Of a DNA stretch of 6,000 nt, positions 1 to 5,503 are shown one piece after another. Origin of the DNA: Anaerolineae bacterium (GTDB taxonomy: Bacteria; Chloroflexota; Anaerolineae; Promineifilales; Promineifilaceae); contig JANQGC010000003.1 in assembly GCA_028277515.1 (NCBI GenBank), positions 1-6,000 of the forward strand, given 5' to 3'. Within the stretch, counting starts at the first letter, position 1. Each line of letters begins with the position of its first letter. The notes beneath the pieces are model-generated. The model was not told where the DNA came from and did no database searches. It saw only the letters and a list, made by a program, of their open reading frames with translations. Made by a program: the position numbers and the translations under genes.

Positions 1-3000
1 AGGCAACCGCCGGCGCGGTCAACGTTTCACCGCCACTTACCGAATAAAGCGGCTGCGGGTCCCCAGCAAGGCCGTTAGGGTCAGCCAGATAGCCGACCAG
101 GCTCTGGGTTCCATCGCCGGCAACCTCCCTGGCGATTAGCAGCGAAGGTTCCTCCCAGCCAAAGACAGGAACGGCGACCAGATCCTGGATGCTCGCTGCC
201 GCAGTTGTACCTCCAGCCTGGGGCTGATCCCAGCTCCAGGCCGTGGTCTCAAAGTTGGACAGGCGCATGGTACTGATCAACGTGGTGGAAATCGAGGTTG
301 AGGTGTTGATCGCTTTAATGGTGCTCTCCAGCGATTGGCTGCTGCCGTTGGTGATATCAACTGCCTGCTCCAGGCTGCCTCCGGTCAGAGAAAAACTGTC
401 AGGGAGTTCCAGGCTCAAATTACCGATCAATTCCTGGCCCTGGCCCAGGTTGTTTTCGGTTGTGGTGGTGTAATGAATCGTCTCGCCGGGGGCGACAAAT
501 CCATCGCTGCTGCCGTCCTCAATAAACAAGTTGACAGGGCTTTGGTTCCAAACATTGGGATGATAAACTGCCGGATTACTGGGATCGGTCCAGGGAGTGC
601 AGGTAGGACAGGTATCCTGGGATCGTTCGAAGAGATCGGATAGCCCGTCGCCGTCGGCATCGTCGGTCAATGGGTTGCCCCATGTCCGCGTCGTCTTTTG
701 GGGGGCATAGGGCAGGTCCCAGCCACCTATGTTCAATTTGCCGTTCACGTCGACAATATAGGGCACTTCCTCGATATCGAGTATGCCGTCGCCATCACTG
801 TCTTCATTATCAGGATTGGTGCCATAAAGAAGTTCATCGCCGTCGGTGATAAAGTCGGCGTCGCCGTCGGGATTAAGGGGGTTGAGGTTCAGGCCGCCTT
901 CCGTTGGGGCCTTGGCGCGGATGGTCAATTCGTAACTATCAGACAAGCCGTCGCCGTCACTGTCCCAATTGGTGTCGTCCGGATCCAAACCGCCATAGGC
1001 GGCGGCAAGCAAGCCGTCACCGTCCCTGTCGACGGCACCAAGCTGCCCACGCGCCCAGCCGCTGACACTGAGGTCGAGAAACTCTTGCAGGGTTTGTGGG
1101 AATATATCGAACCGCATCTCCCCAGCTAACCAGGAGCCGCTGCTGCCGGATAATGTCTTATCGGAGCAAAAGCCGACCCAACAAGATTGGGCGCCTATGG
1201 CATAGGCTGTGTTGAGAAAGAGCGGCACCTGCGAATTGATGCCGGCCTGCAGCTCGACCTGGGTTGATGGATAGTCGGTGACGGTCGCCATCAACCCGAG
1301 GAATAAGACTGTCCAATCGTTCCGACGTGCGTTGCGCGAGGTAGAGAGCGCCAAATGTTGCGCATCTAATTGGTAGACCAGGCTGTTTTTTGTAATCGGA
1401 GGAATGTGGTCATCGACCAGCCCGCTGGCCTTGGTCAGGGTTGTCGTTATCGGCAGGGTAAAGCTGAAATGGTTGCCCGCCGTCAGTCCGGCGGCCGGAT
1501 CAACTAGCTCGCTGGCCAATGTGCCGGTCTGCGAATCTTGCTTGGTGTAGACGTTATACTGGTAGATCATGCTGGCGAACGCCTTGGTCAGCGCACCGGT
1601 GATGCTCCAATTGACACCAGCCAGCTTGAGGACACTGTCGATCAGCGATATGATGCCGATTATTAAGCCGCCGAGAACGAAACTGCCGATGACGAAAAGC
1701 AGCACGGCCACAAAGATCGTGGCTATGGTGATTGCTACCGCTTCGTTGAAAGCGATTGAGCCGGGCTTGGCGCTCCCATTAGCCCAGGCTTCGAGGAAAA
1801 ATCCCAAGGCTACTCCAATTTCGAGAATCAAACCCATCATGGCAAAAAACTTCGCGCCTTCGGTAATCGTGTTCAACTCAGACATAGTGTTCCAAAGCGC
1901 TTCTCCAAAGCTAATGGTTTCACTGGTGGCCATCAGTGACCGCACCAACTGCACGTACTGCAGAATGGGCTTTATGACTGTTAAAATCAGCAACAATAAA
2001 CCCACAGATATGGCCAGCGTCCAATTAACCCCCGTGTTATGAATGGTAAAGTAAAGGATTAGAGTGACCGCCACGACAATTGCCAGGATGGCCATAAAGG
2101 TGACGACCATGACATAGCTGGTTTCACCCAATTCGGTGTAAAACACCAACGCTTTCTGCGCCGCCTTCTGCGGTAATTTGGAAAACGGGAAACCTACCTC
2201 CTCCAGGAACTGCGCTAATTGGGCCAGCTCTTCTTCATTCTTTGCTGATGAGTTCAAAAGGCTTTCCAAGGTCGCGAATGTGTATGTCAAACCTTGTATG
2301 TCTAATTTATCGACGATGGAGGGATCGAGCTGCCGATAGTCGGCAGGATAGACAATATCCCCGGTCTGGACGATTTGATTGGAGCCATTATAGATTGCCA
2401 GGTACAGGTATCGGCCATAAGTTTGGTAAGTGTCCGGATCGGGGGAACCTTCAAAGATTGGCCCCCATTCATCTTCCAGCGTCAGCCAGAACTGCTGGAT
2501 ATCGGCCGCTGCCCAGCCGCTCGCCGGATCGTAGGCGTAAGGGGTCCATTTAATGGAGACCATCGTGTCAGTTTCTACTTCGTTGGCCCCGCTTTGAGGC
2601 ATATCAAGCGTCAATTGGTTGCCTTGCCACTTTATATGGGTCTGTCCGGCTGCGATCTCCCGGTCCAGGTTGAGGTCGCGGAAGACCTGCTCGTAAGTGA
2701 CCATGATCGTTGGTGAGATGGGGTCACCGGCCGACCAGGCGCTGGTGAAATGATCATCGAGAATCTTTTCTGTTTGGACGGTCGTCAGATCGAGCAGGCC
2801 CAGATCGAGGGAGTCGTATTCGTTTTGAACAACTTTGAGGACATTGGGCAGATTCCAGCGCTCAGTGTCGCTGACGCCGCTGTTGGTCTCATGATTAAAG
2901 CGCCGGTAAATTTCATCAACCGTCATATCGCGCGTCGCATTGGGGGCGCATGACCCATCCGACTCTGTGGGCGTACAGCGGCCGGCGAGAAAGCTCTTGT

Positions 3001-5353
3001 CCAGACCATAGAGCAGGCCCATGAGGACATCAAGATAGAAAGGCTTGTCTTGATTCGTCAGGTTTGTTGTCTTCGTGGGATCTTCGAAAACCAAGGCCAT
3101 ATTGGCGCTGTGATCCTCGGTCATATGCAGGCCAGTGAGGTGGAAAGTGTCGTAGTAAATATGGACCAGTTGCATGTCGTTGTATTTTTCGTAGGCGGTG
3201 CAGTAGCCGTGGTCATATTCGGAGCAAACATCGACCAGCGCCTGCACACCCCATGCCATGCGCACCTGGTGCGGCGTTCCCCAGTTGCCGGAAGCCTGGT
3301 AGAGCATGCGGCCATAGAAGGCAACATTGGCATCTCCGTTGGCATCCTGCACCAACTGCAAAGGCACATAGGCGACCGACGTATTTTCATCAACTCTCGA
3401 TACGGAAATAGAGAAATCTTCCAGGATGGGGTAACAGGTATAGTCATTGCCGTCGTCGTCCTGGCAGGTATCCGATGGCGGCAGATTGGCGTCAGCGTTA
3501 TTGAAAGTGATCTCCAGCAGCGGCACCAATCGCACGTCGCCGTTATCATTGGGTGAAGGTGAAGTCGTGGTGTCGATGTCATAGAAGGTCTTGCCGTCGG
3601 CGTCTTGAATATTGCCGATGCGATCTCCATCCGGCCAGTCGAGGATATTCTGGGAATACCAGAGGTGGTCCGGATTATCAGGCCGGATCTGGAATTCAAC
3701 TTTTACTAGCTCATCCTTGACGAGATGGTCCATCGTAAGATCCAGGGTGGATTGCTCATTAAAACTCTTGGGGTTTGCCGAACCTGGTCCCGTGGACATG
3801 TAAGGGGATAGATCCAACCGGTCCATGACGCCATCGCCATCGTTGTCCTTATCCCAGACATCCGGCCGGCCGTCACCGTCGGTATCAAGTACAGGAGAAC
3901 CGTTGTTATCGGGGTCAGTGAACCACTCTTTGCCATCTCCAAGTCCATCATTGTTGCTGTCCATAAGAAGCGGGTCGCTGTACCACATCACTCCGTTATA
4001 ATTGACGCCGGTCACTTCATGATAATCACTCGCCCCGTCGTTATCAGAGTCTTCGTCGTCGATGAGTGTGCCTAATAAGCACTCTTCGAGGTTGGTCAGC
4101 TTGTCATTGTCGATATCGCCATTTGGAGCGCTTTCACAACGATCATCATAATATCGTTCATTATCACTATCGGCGACGATAATTTGCTCGGGACCGGTAA
4201 GCGCCGCTTTCTGTCGCGCCAGTTCCAGCGGATCGCGATGAGGATCGAAGGAAGGATTTGCTAAATGATCCTGCAAGTCTTGTTGCCCATCGTATTCATT
4301 CTGTCGCGCTTCCTGTTCTTTTTGTTTTTCTAACTGCCGCGTTCCATAGGCATAAACCTGGTTGCTGGTCAAAAATGGCCCGGCAATCATGGCAATAACG
4401 ATTGAAAGCGCTACTATCCGGTAGACATTGTGCGAACGGCCGTATTTTATGAGAACAAAAACAAATATTAGAAAAAGGGCAACAGCCGGCAGCGGGAGAT
4501 AATTGTGGGGATCGACCGTCTCTTGTAGAGCGCCGTTGATGGTCCGACCCAACCGGCCGGCGATGGCTGCGGGGGGCAGCGGGGCGAAATTCTTGAAGTC
4601 AACGGAGATTTCGGCCGTGGTGACGTAATTGTCCTTCGATTCCGGAAATGTGAGTGTGAACTGCTGGCGCAGGGGAAGACCATCCGAGCCGACCCAAAGT
4701 TCACCTGTTCCCGTCATATCGACATAGATGCGGGGCAACTCCATCTGCACGCCTGGAGGCAAGCCCTCTCTCAAGGCCTGCTCCTTCAACTGGCCGCGCA
4801 TTTGTTCGGCGAAGCGACGGCCGTTGATATCGAAATTGTAGCGGGTGACCTCAATGTCACCTATTCCCGTGCGGCGTATTTCCGGTGCATGGCGTATGAC
4901 GTTTTCGGCGGCCCTGGTATAGGTCAGAAAATCTCCGCCGGGTGCGAAGAGGCCGGTGAAATCGTCAACCTCTTCCCAGGGACCGGCCCCTTGCCGTGCC
5001 ATTGCAGTCTGGCCATCGACTTTGATCTCCACACCTGTTTCCGGGTCAAGAACGCTCCCTCCATTAGCCCACAACCAGAGATGCAGCCGTTCGGCGTCAA
5101 GATCTGTGTCTCCTTCCATGTAGAAACGATTACTTTTACTCGTTCGCCCCGCATTGACGACACTCGGCTGGGGAGTGTTGACCTGAGTAACCTCGGCACT
5201 GTATTCATACGCGCCCGACTGTTGCACGCGCTGCCATACGCTCTCCAGATCGCCCTGTACGGGTTCTGCCGCGCTCAGCATGTTCGCCCAAAGGACAATA
5301 AAAAGTGTGGCAATAAGGCCAATGATGAGAATTTTATGGTTTTTATTTAGCAT
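1..5353 (-). CDS. Giant multidomain membrane/surface protein with two thrombospondin-type-3 calcium-repeat clusters (C-terminus outside window)
   Basis: The frame is open from ATG at 5353 to the window edge: 1784 complete codons, checked codon by codon, with no stop or frameshift. ATG 5353 is chosen because a GAGGGA Shine-Dalgarno lies just upstream and a signal-peptide-like segment follows; the next in-frame Met (residue 25) would cut through that segment. Domain order: signal/anchor 8-29; soluble beta-rich domain 30-256; hydrophobic hairpin 288-328; charged linker 339-364; Asp-rich calcium repeats 394-515; unassigned soluble region 520-1060; multi-span membrane block 1080-1240; soluble region 1265-1440; second Asp-rich cluster 1442-1576; DUF11-like beta domain 1605-1675; Ser/Thr-rich tail. 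Inferred role: a large cell-envelope or surface protein stabilised by calcium and disulfides. No catalytic motif was recognised and no family name is offered. It has no visible co-directional upstream gene; its nearest neighbour is the divergent recombinase. Confidence 0.93.
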   Translation of the reverse strand, partial: MLNKNHKILIIGLIATLFIVLWANMLSAAEPVQGDLESVWQRVQQSGAYEYSAEVTQVNTPQPSVVNAGRTSKSNRFYMEGDTDLDAERLHLWLWANGGSVLDPETGVEIKVDGQTAMARQGAGPWEEVDDFTGLFAPGGDFLTYTRAAENVIRHAPEIRRTGIGDIEVTRYNFDINGRRFAEQMRGQLKEQALREGLPPGVQMELPRIYVDMTGTGELWVGSDGLPLRQQFTLTFPESKDNYVTTAEISVDFKNFAPLPPAAIAGRLGRTINGALQETVDPHNYLPLPAVALFLIFVFVLIKYGRSHNVYRIVALSIVIAMIAGPFLTSNQVYAYGTRQLEKQKEQEARQNEYDGQQDLQDHLANPSFDPHRDPLELARQKAALTGPEQIIVADSDNERYYDDRCESAPNGDIDNDKLTNLEECLLGTLIDDEDSDNDGASDYHEVTGVNYNGVMWYSDPLLMDSNNDGLGDGKEWFTDPDNNGSPVLDTDGDGRPDVWDKDNDGDGVMDRLDLSPYMSTGPGSANPKSFNEQSTLDLTMDHLVKDELVKVEFQIRPDNPDHLWYSQNILDWPDGDRIGNIQDADGKTFYDIDTTTSPSPNDNGDVRLVPLLEITFNNADANLPPSDTCQDDDGNDYTCYPILEDFSISVSRVDENTSVAYVPLQLVQDANGDANVAFYGRMLYQASGNWGTPHQVRMAWGVQALVDVCSEYDHGYCTAYEKYNDMQLVHIYYDTFHLTGLHMTEDHSANMALVFEDPTKTTNLTNQDKPFYLDVLMGLLYGLDKSFLAGRCTPTESDGSCAPNATRDMTVDEIYRRFNHETNSGVSDTERWNLPNVLKVVQNEYDSLDLGLLDLTTVQTEKILDDHFTSAWSAGDPISPTIMVTYEQVFRDLNLDREIAAGQTHIKWQGNQLTLDMPQSGANEVETDTMVSIKWTPYAYDPASGWAAADIQQFWLTLEDEWGPIFEGSPDPDTYQTYGRYLYLAIYNGSNQIVQTGDIVYPADYRQLDPSIVDKLDIQGLTYTFATLESLLNSSAKNEEELAQLAQFLEEVGFPFSKLPQKAAQKALVFYTELGETSYVMVVTFMAILAIVVAVTLILYFTIHNTGVNWTLAISVGLLLLILTVIKPILQYVQLVRSLMATSETISFGEALWNTMSELNTITEGAKFFAMMGLILEIGVALGFFLEAWANGSAKPGSIAFNEAVAITIATIFVAVLLFVIGSFVLGGLIIGIISLIDSVLKLAGVNWSITGALTKAFASMIYQYNVYTKQDSQTGTLASELVDPAAGLTAGNHFSFTLPITTTLTKASGLVDDHIPPITKNSLVYQLDAQHLALSTSRNARRNDWTVLFLGLMATVTDYPSTQVELQAGINSQVPLFLNTAYAIGAQSCWVGFCSDKTLSGSSGSWLAGEMRFDIFPQTLQEFLDLSVSGWARGQLGAVDRDGDGLLAAAYGGLDPDDTNWDSDGDGLSDSYELTIRAKAPTEGGLNLNPLNPDGDADFITDGDELLYGTNPDNEDSDGDGILDIEEVPYIVDVNGKLNIGGWDLPYAPQKTTRTWGNPLTDDADGDGLSDLFERSQDTCPTCTPWTDPSNPAVYHPNVWNQSPVNLFIEDGSSDGFVAPGETIHYTTTTENNLGQGQELIGNLSLELPDSFSLTGGSLEQAVDITNGSSQSLESTIKAINTSTSISTTLISTMRLSNFETTAWSWDQPQAGGTTAAASIQDLVAVPVFGWEEPSLLIAREVAGDGTQSLVGYLADPNGLAGDPQPLYSVSGGETLTAPAVA
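329..541 (-). other. DUF11-like beta domain
   Basis: Residues about 1605-1675 begin with SPVNLFIEDGSSDGFVAPGE and continue with TIHYTTTTENN. The 'V-x-P-G-E-x-I-x-Y-T-x-T-x-x-N' arrangement is the hallmark of DUF11/CARDB-like immunoglobulin-type repeats found in large bacterial surface proteins. A hydrophobic strand rich in Leu (about 1640-1652, ELIGNLSLELPDS) fits the next strands. Only one copy is visible, and more may follow outside the window. The remaining 109 residues to the window edge (1676-1784) are Ser/Thr/Gly-rich and beta-like, with a run of alternating Ser, Thr and Ile near 1684-1695, and are unassigned. Confidence 0.55.
626..1030 (-). repeat. Second cluster of Asp-rich thrombospondin-type-3-like calcium repeats
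   Basis: Residues 1442-1576 hold at least five loops: D1442-R-D-G-D-G-L, D1464-S-D-G-D-G-L-S-D-S-Y-E, N1494-P-D-G-D-A-D-F-I-T-D-G-D-E, D1518-S-D-G-D-G-I-L-D-I-E-E and D1565-A-D-G-D-G-L-S-D-L-F-E. The intervening phrases 'NPLNPDGDAD' and 'YGTNPDNEDSDGDG' are typical linkers of bacterial thrombospondin type 3 repeats. These loops are closer to consensus than the first cluster. The plus strand shows the coding echo as repeated gccgtcgccgtc-like words near 646, 856 and 948. Cys1582 and Cys1585 follow immediately after the last loop. Confidence 0.9.
1034..1561 (-). other. Soluble region between membrane block and second calcium-repeat cluster
   Basis: Residues 1265-1440 follow the membrane block and lead into the second Asp-rich cluster. 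The segment alternates strand-like patterns (HFSFTLPITT, DWTVLFLGLMATV) with polar turns, and contains the close cysteine pair Cys1391/Cys1396 in SCWVGFC, then a Gly/Ser-rich turn and a helix-like piece ending in LQEFLDLSVSGWARGQ. The pattern is that of a globular domain outside the cytoplasm, but the family is not recognised. Confidence 0.5.
1634..2116 (-). other. Central polytopic membrane block of the giant protein
   Basis: Hydrophobic segments lie at residues about 1080-1104, 1112-1131, 1169-1188 and 1203-1240. The last is nearly forty residues long and could be one span plus a re-entrant turn, or two spans split at Gly1223-Ser1224. Loops between them are short, except 1132-1167, which is polar and helix-like. 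The motif GVNW occurs just before the second span (1108-1111) and again just after the last one (1246-1249). Spans of this kind in the middle of a calcium-repeat surface protein are unusual. No transporter or channel motif was recognised. Confidence 0.82.
2174..3796 (-). other. Large unassigned extracytoplasmic region with paired cysteines
   Basis: Residues 520-1060 contain no domain I can name. The first part (about 530-730) alternates hydrophobic and polar residues like a beta sandwich and holds two further Asp/Gly loops (DADGK near 605 and DANGDANV at 670-677). Three cysteine pairs occur: Cys630/Cys640, Cys710/Cys718 and Cys793/Cys802. From about 805 to 880 the sequence is more helical (DEIYRRFNHE, NVLKVVQNEYDSL). 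Residues 900-1000 again look beta-rich with many Trp and Tyr. Just before the membrane block comes a helical Glu-rich stretch (about 1040-1060). No catalytic signature is seen; a ligand-binding or structural role is only a guess. Confidence 0.6.
3809..4174 (-). repeat. First cluster of Asp-rich thrombospondin-type-3-like calcium repeats
   Basis: Residues 394-515 hold repeated Asp/Asn-Gly loops: D413-I-D-N-D-K-L-T-N-L-E-E, D435-S-D-N-D-G-A-S-D-Y-H-E, D465-S-N-N-D-G-L-G-D-G-K-E, D490-T-D-G-D-G-R-P-D-V-W-D and, partly overlapping it, D501-K-D-N-D-G-D-G-V-M-D. The D-x-D-x-D-G-x-x-D spacing is the calcium-binding pattern of bacterial thrombospondin type 3 / EF-hand-like repeats, which act outside the cell as rigid, calcium-stabilised stalks. 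Cys406 and Cys425 bracket the first loop and may form a disulfide. On the plus strand these loops show up as recurring gtc/atc-rich words. Confidence 0.88.
4370..4498 (-). other. Transmembrane hairpin of the giant protein, second half resembling an internal signal peptide
   Basis: Two hydrophobic stretches, about residues 288-302 and 313-328, are joined by a short basic turn (Lys303, Arg306, His308, Arg312). By the positive-inside rule the turn is cytoplasmic, so the N-terminal domain and the later Asp-rich repeats both lie outside. The second stretch is followed by TSNQVYA then Tyr336, where Val333 and Ala335 fit the -3/-1 rule of signal peptidase I. The hairpin could therefore be a stable anchor or a site where the protein is cut into two parts. 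Confidence 0.75.
4586..5266 (-). other. Extracytoplasmic N-terminal domain, LolA/LppX-like candidate
   Basis: Residues 30-256 form a cysteine-free soluble segment with alternating beta-like patterns. It opens with a helix-like stretch (residues ESVWQRVQQ), followed by a strand of the type AYEYSAEVTQ. Late in the domain comes TGTGELWVGSDGLPLRQQF, close to the 'G-x-hydrophobic-W-V-x-x-D-G-L-P-x-R' strand pattern seen in LppX/LprG-type mycobacterial lipoproteins and relatives of the LolA fold. Those families hold or carry lipids outside the membrane. The match is by eye and weak, so the domain call is an inference; a profile or structure comparison would settle it. It is followed directly by the membrane hairpin. 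Confidence 0.4.
5267..5353 (-). other. N-terminal signal peptide or signal anchor of the giant protein
   Basis: Residues 1-29 have the classic layout: a short basic start (Lys4, His6, Lys7), a hydrophobic core from Ile8 to about Trp22, and a small-residue end, Leu-Ser-Ala-Ala before Glu30. Cleavage after Ala29 (Ser27 at -3, Ala29 at -1) is possible. There is no lipobox cysteine, so this is not a lipoprotein signal. It implies that the following domain is outside the cytoplasm. Whether it is cleaved or stays as an anchor cannot be told from sequence alone. Confidence 0.8.
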
Positions 5354-5357
5354 GGAA

Positions 5358-5363
5358 GTCCCT
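5358..5363 (-). promoter_or_regulatory. Ribosome binding site of the giant surface protein gene
   Basis: Read on the minus strand, GAGGGA ends four bases before the ATG at 5353. This is a good Shine-Dalgarno match at a short but workable spacing. It supports 5353 as the start in preference to the later in-frame Met at residue 25. Confidence 0.7.
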
Positions 5364-5410
5364 CGGAAAGTACACATTTCAGATAGGAAGATGGAATGCT
5401 GTAAAGGGCA

Positions 5411-5425
5411 AAGGAATCTTTCCTT
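5411..5425. repeat. Short perfect inverted repeat in the divergent intergenic region
   Basis: AAGGAA and TTCCTT form six-base arms around a three-base centre (tct). It lies 58 bases upstream of the minus-strand start and 79 bases upstream of the recombinase start. It is too short and AT-rich to be a strong terminator and lacks a following T-run in either direction. A binding site for a dimeric regulator is possible; chance occurrence in AT-rich DNA is also quite possible. Confidence 0.35.
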
Positions 5426-5503
5426 AATAATATCATCAAAAATATTAATCTTCAAATAACAATTACCTGGCTTGTTTTTACAATCGCGGTTACCATTAAG
5501 CCG

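Larger units (their letters stand above)
5354..5503. promoter_or_regulatory. AT-rich divergent intergenic region, presumed to carry both promoters
   Basis: These 150 bases separate two divergent starts and are markedly richer in A/T than the flanking genes, especially 5420-5480. Transcription of both genes must start here or further upstream inside the opposite gene. I tried to place -35/-10 pairs. On the minus strand TTTACA (5405-5400) is followed by TATCTG (5385-5380) with a spacer of only 14, and on the plus strand TTGTTT (5472-5477) has no convincing partner, so no promoter is called. The arrangement would allow the two genes to share a regulator. Confidence 0.5.

Noticed and set aside
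646..959. Recurring gccgtcgcc words taken as a DNA-level repeat array or CRISPR
   Set aside because: The words are short, irregularly spaced and explained by in-frame codons for Asp-Gly-Asp-Gly loops; there is no constant repeat and spacer pattern.
601..1030. Dockerin or cellulosome-type repeats
   Set aside because: Dockerins also have D-x-N/D-x-D-G loops, but come as a single pair of about 22-residue repeats with a following helix. Here there are many irregularly spaced loops with NP linkers, which fits thrombospondin type 3-like repeats.
698..1129. Plus-strand open frame of 143 codons, Val/Ile/Gly-rich
   Set aside because: It is a mirror of the second calcium-repeat cluster: reverse reading of GAC/GAT/GGC codons gives gtc/atc/gcc, hence Val, Ile and Ala.
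1569..2042. Plus-strand open frame of 157 codons
   Set aside because: It is antisense to the membrane block; the apparent composition follows from the hydrophobic codons of the opposite strand.
3050..3556. Plus-strand open frame of 168 codons
   Set aside because: It is antisense to the giant gene, whose frame shows clear protein signatures throughout. There is no Shine-Dalgarno or recognisable domain; its hydrophobic look comes from reading Asp codons in reverse as Val and Ile.
3121..3699. Minus-strand open frame of 192 codons
   Set aside because: It lies in a different frame on the same strand, fully inside the giant gene. Its product is rich in Arg, Thr, Ser and Pro, as expected from out-of-frame reading of Asp/Gly-rich coding DNA, with no domain.
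4802..5350. Plus-strand open frame of 182 codons opposite the N-terminal part of the giant gene
   Set aside because: It is antisense to the signal sequence and N-terminal domain. It has mixed composition and no recognisable motif or ribosome binding site.
1..5353. Possibility that the long frame is a pseudogene or contains a frameshift
   Set aside because: Reading every codon of the frame gave no stop, and domain signatures stay in the same frame from the signal sequence to the DUF11-like domain.
5377..5405. Sigma70-like promoter TTTACA/TATCTG for the minus-strand gene
   Set aside because: The spacer of 14 bases is too short and the -10 match is weak, so it is not called.
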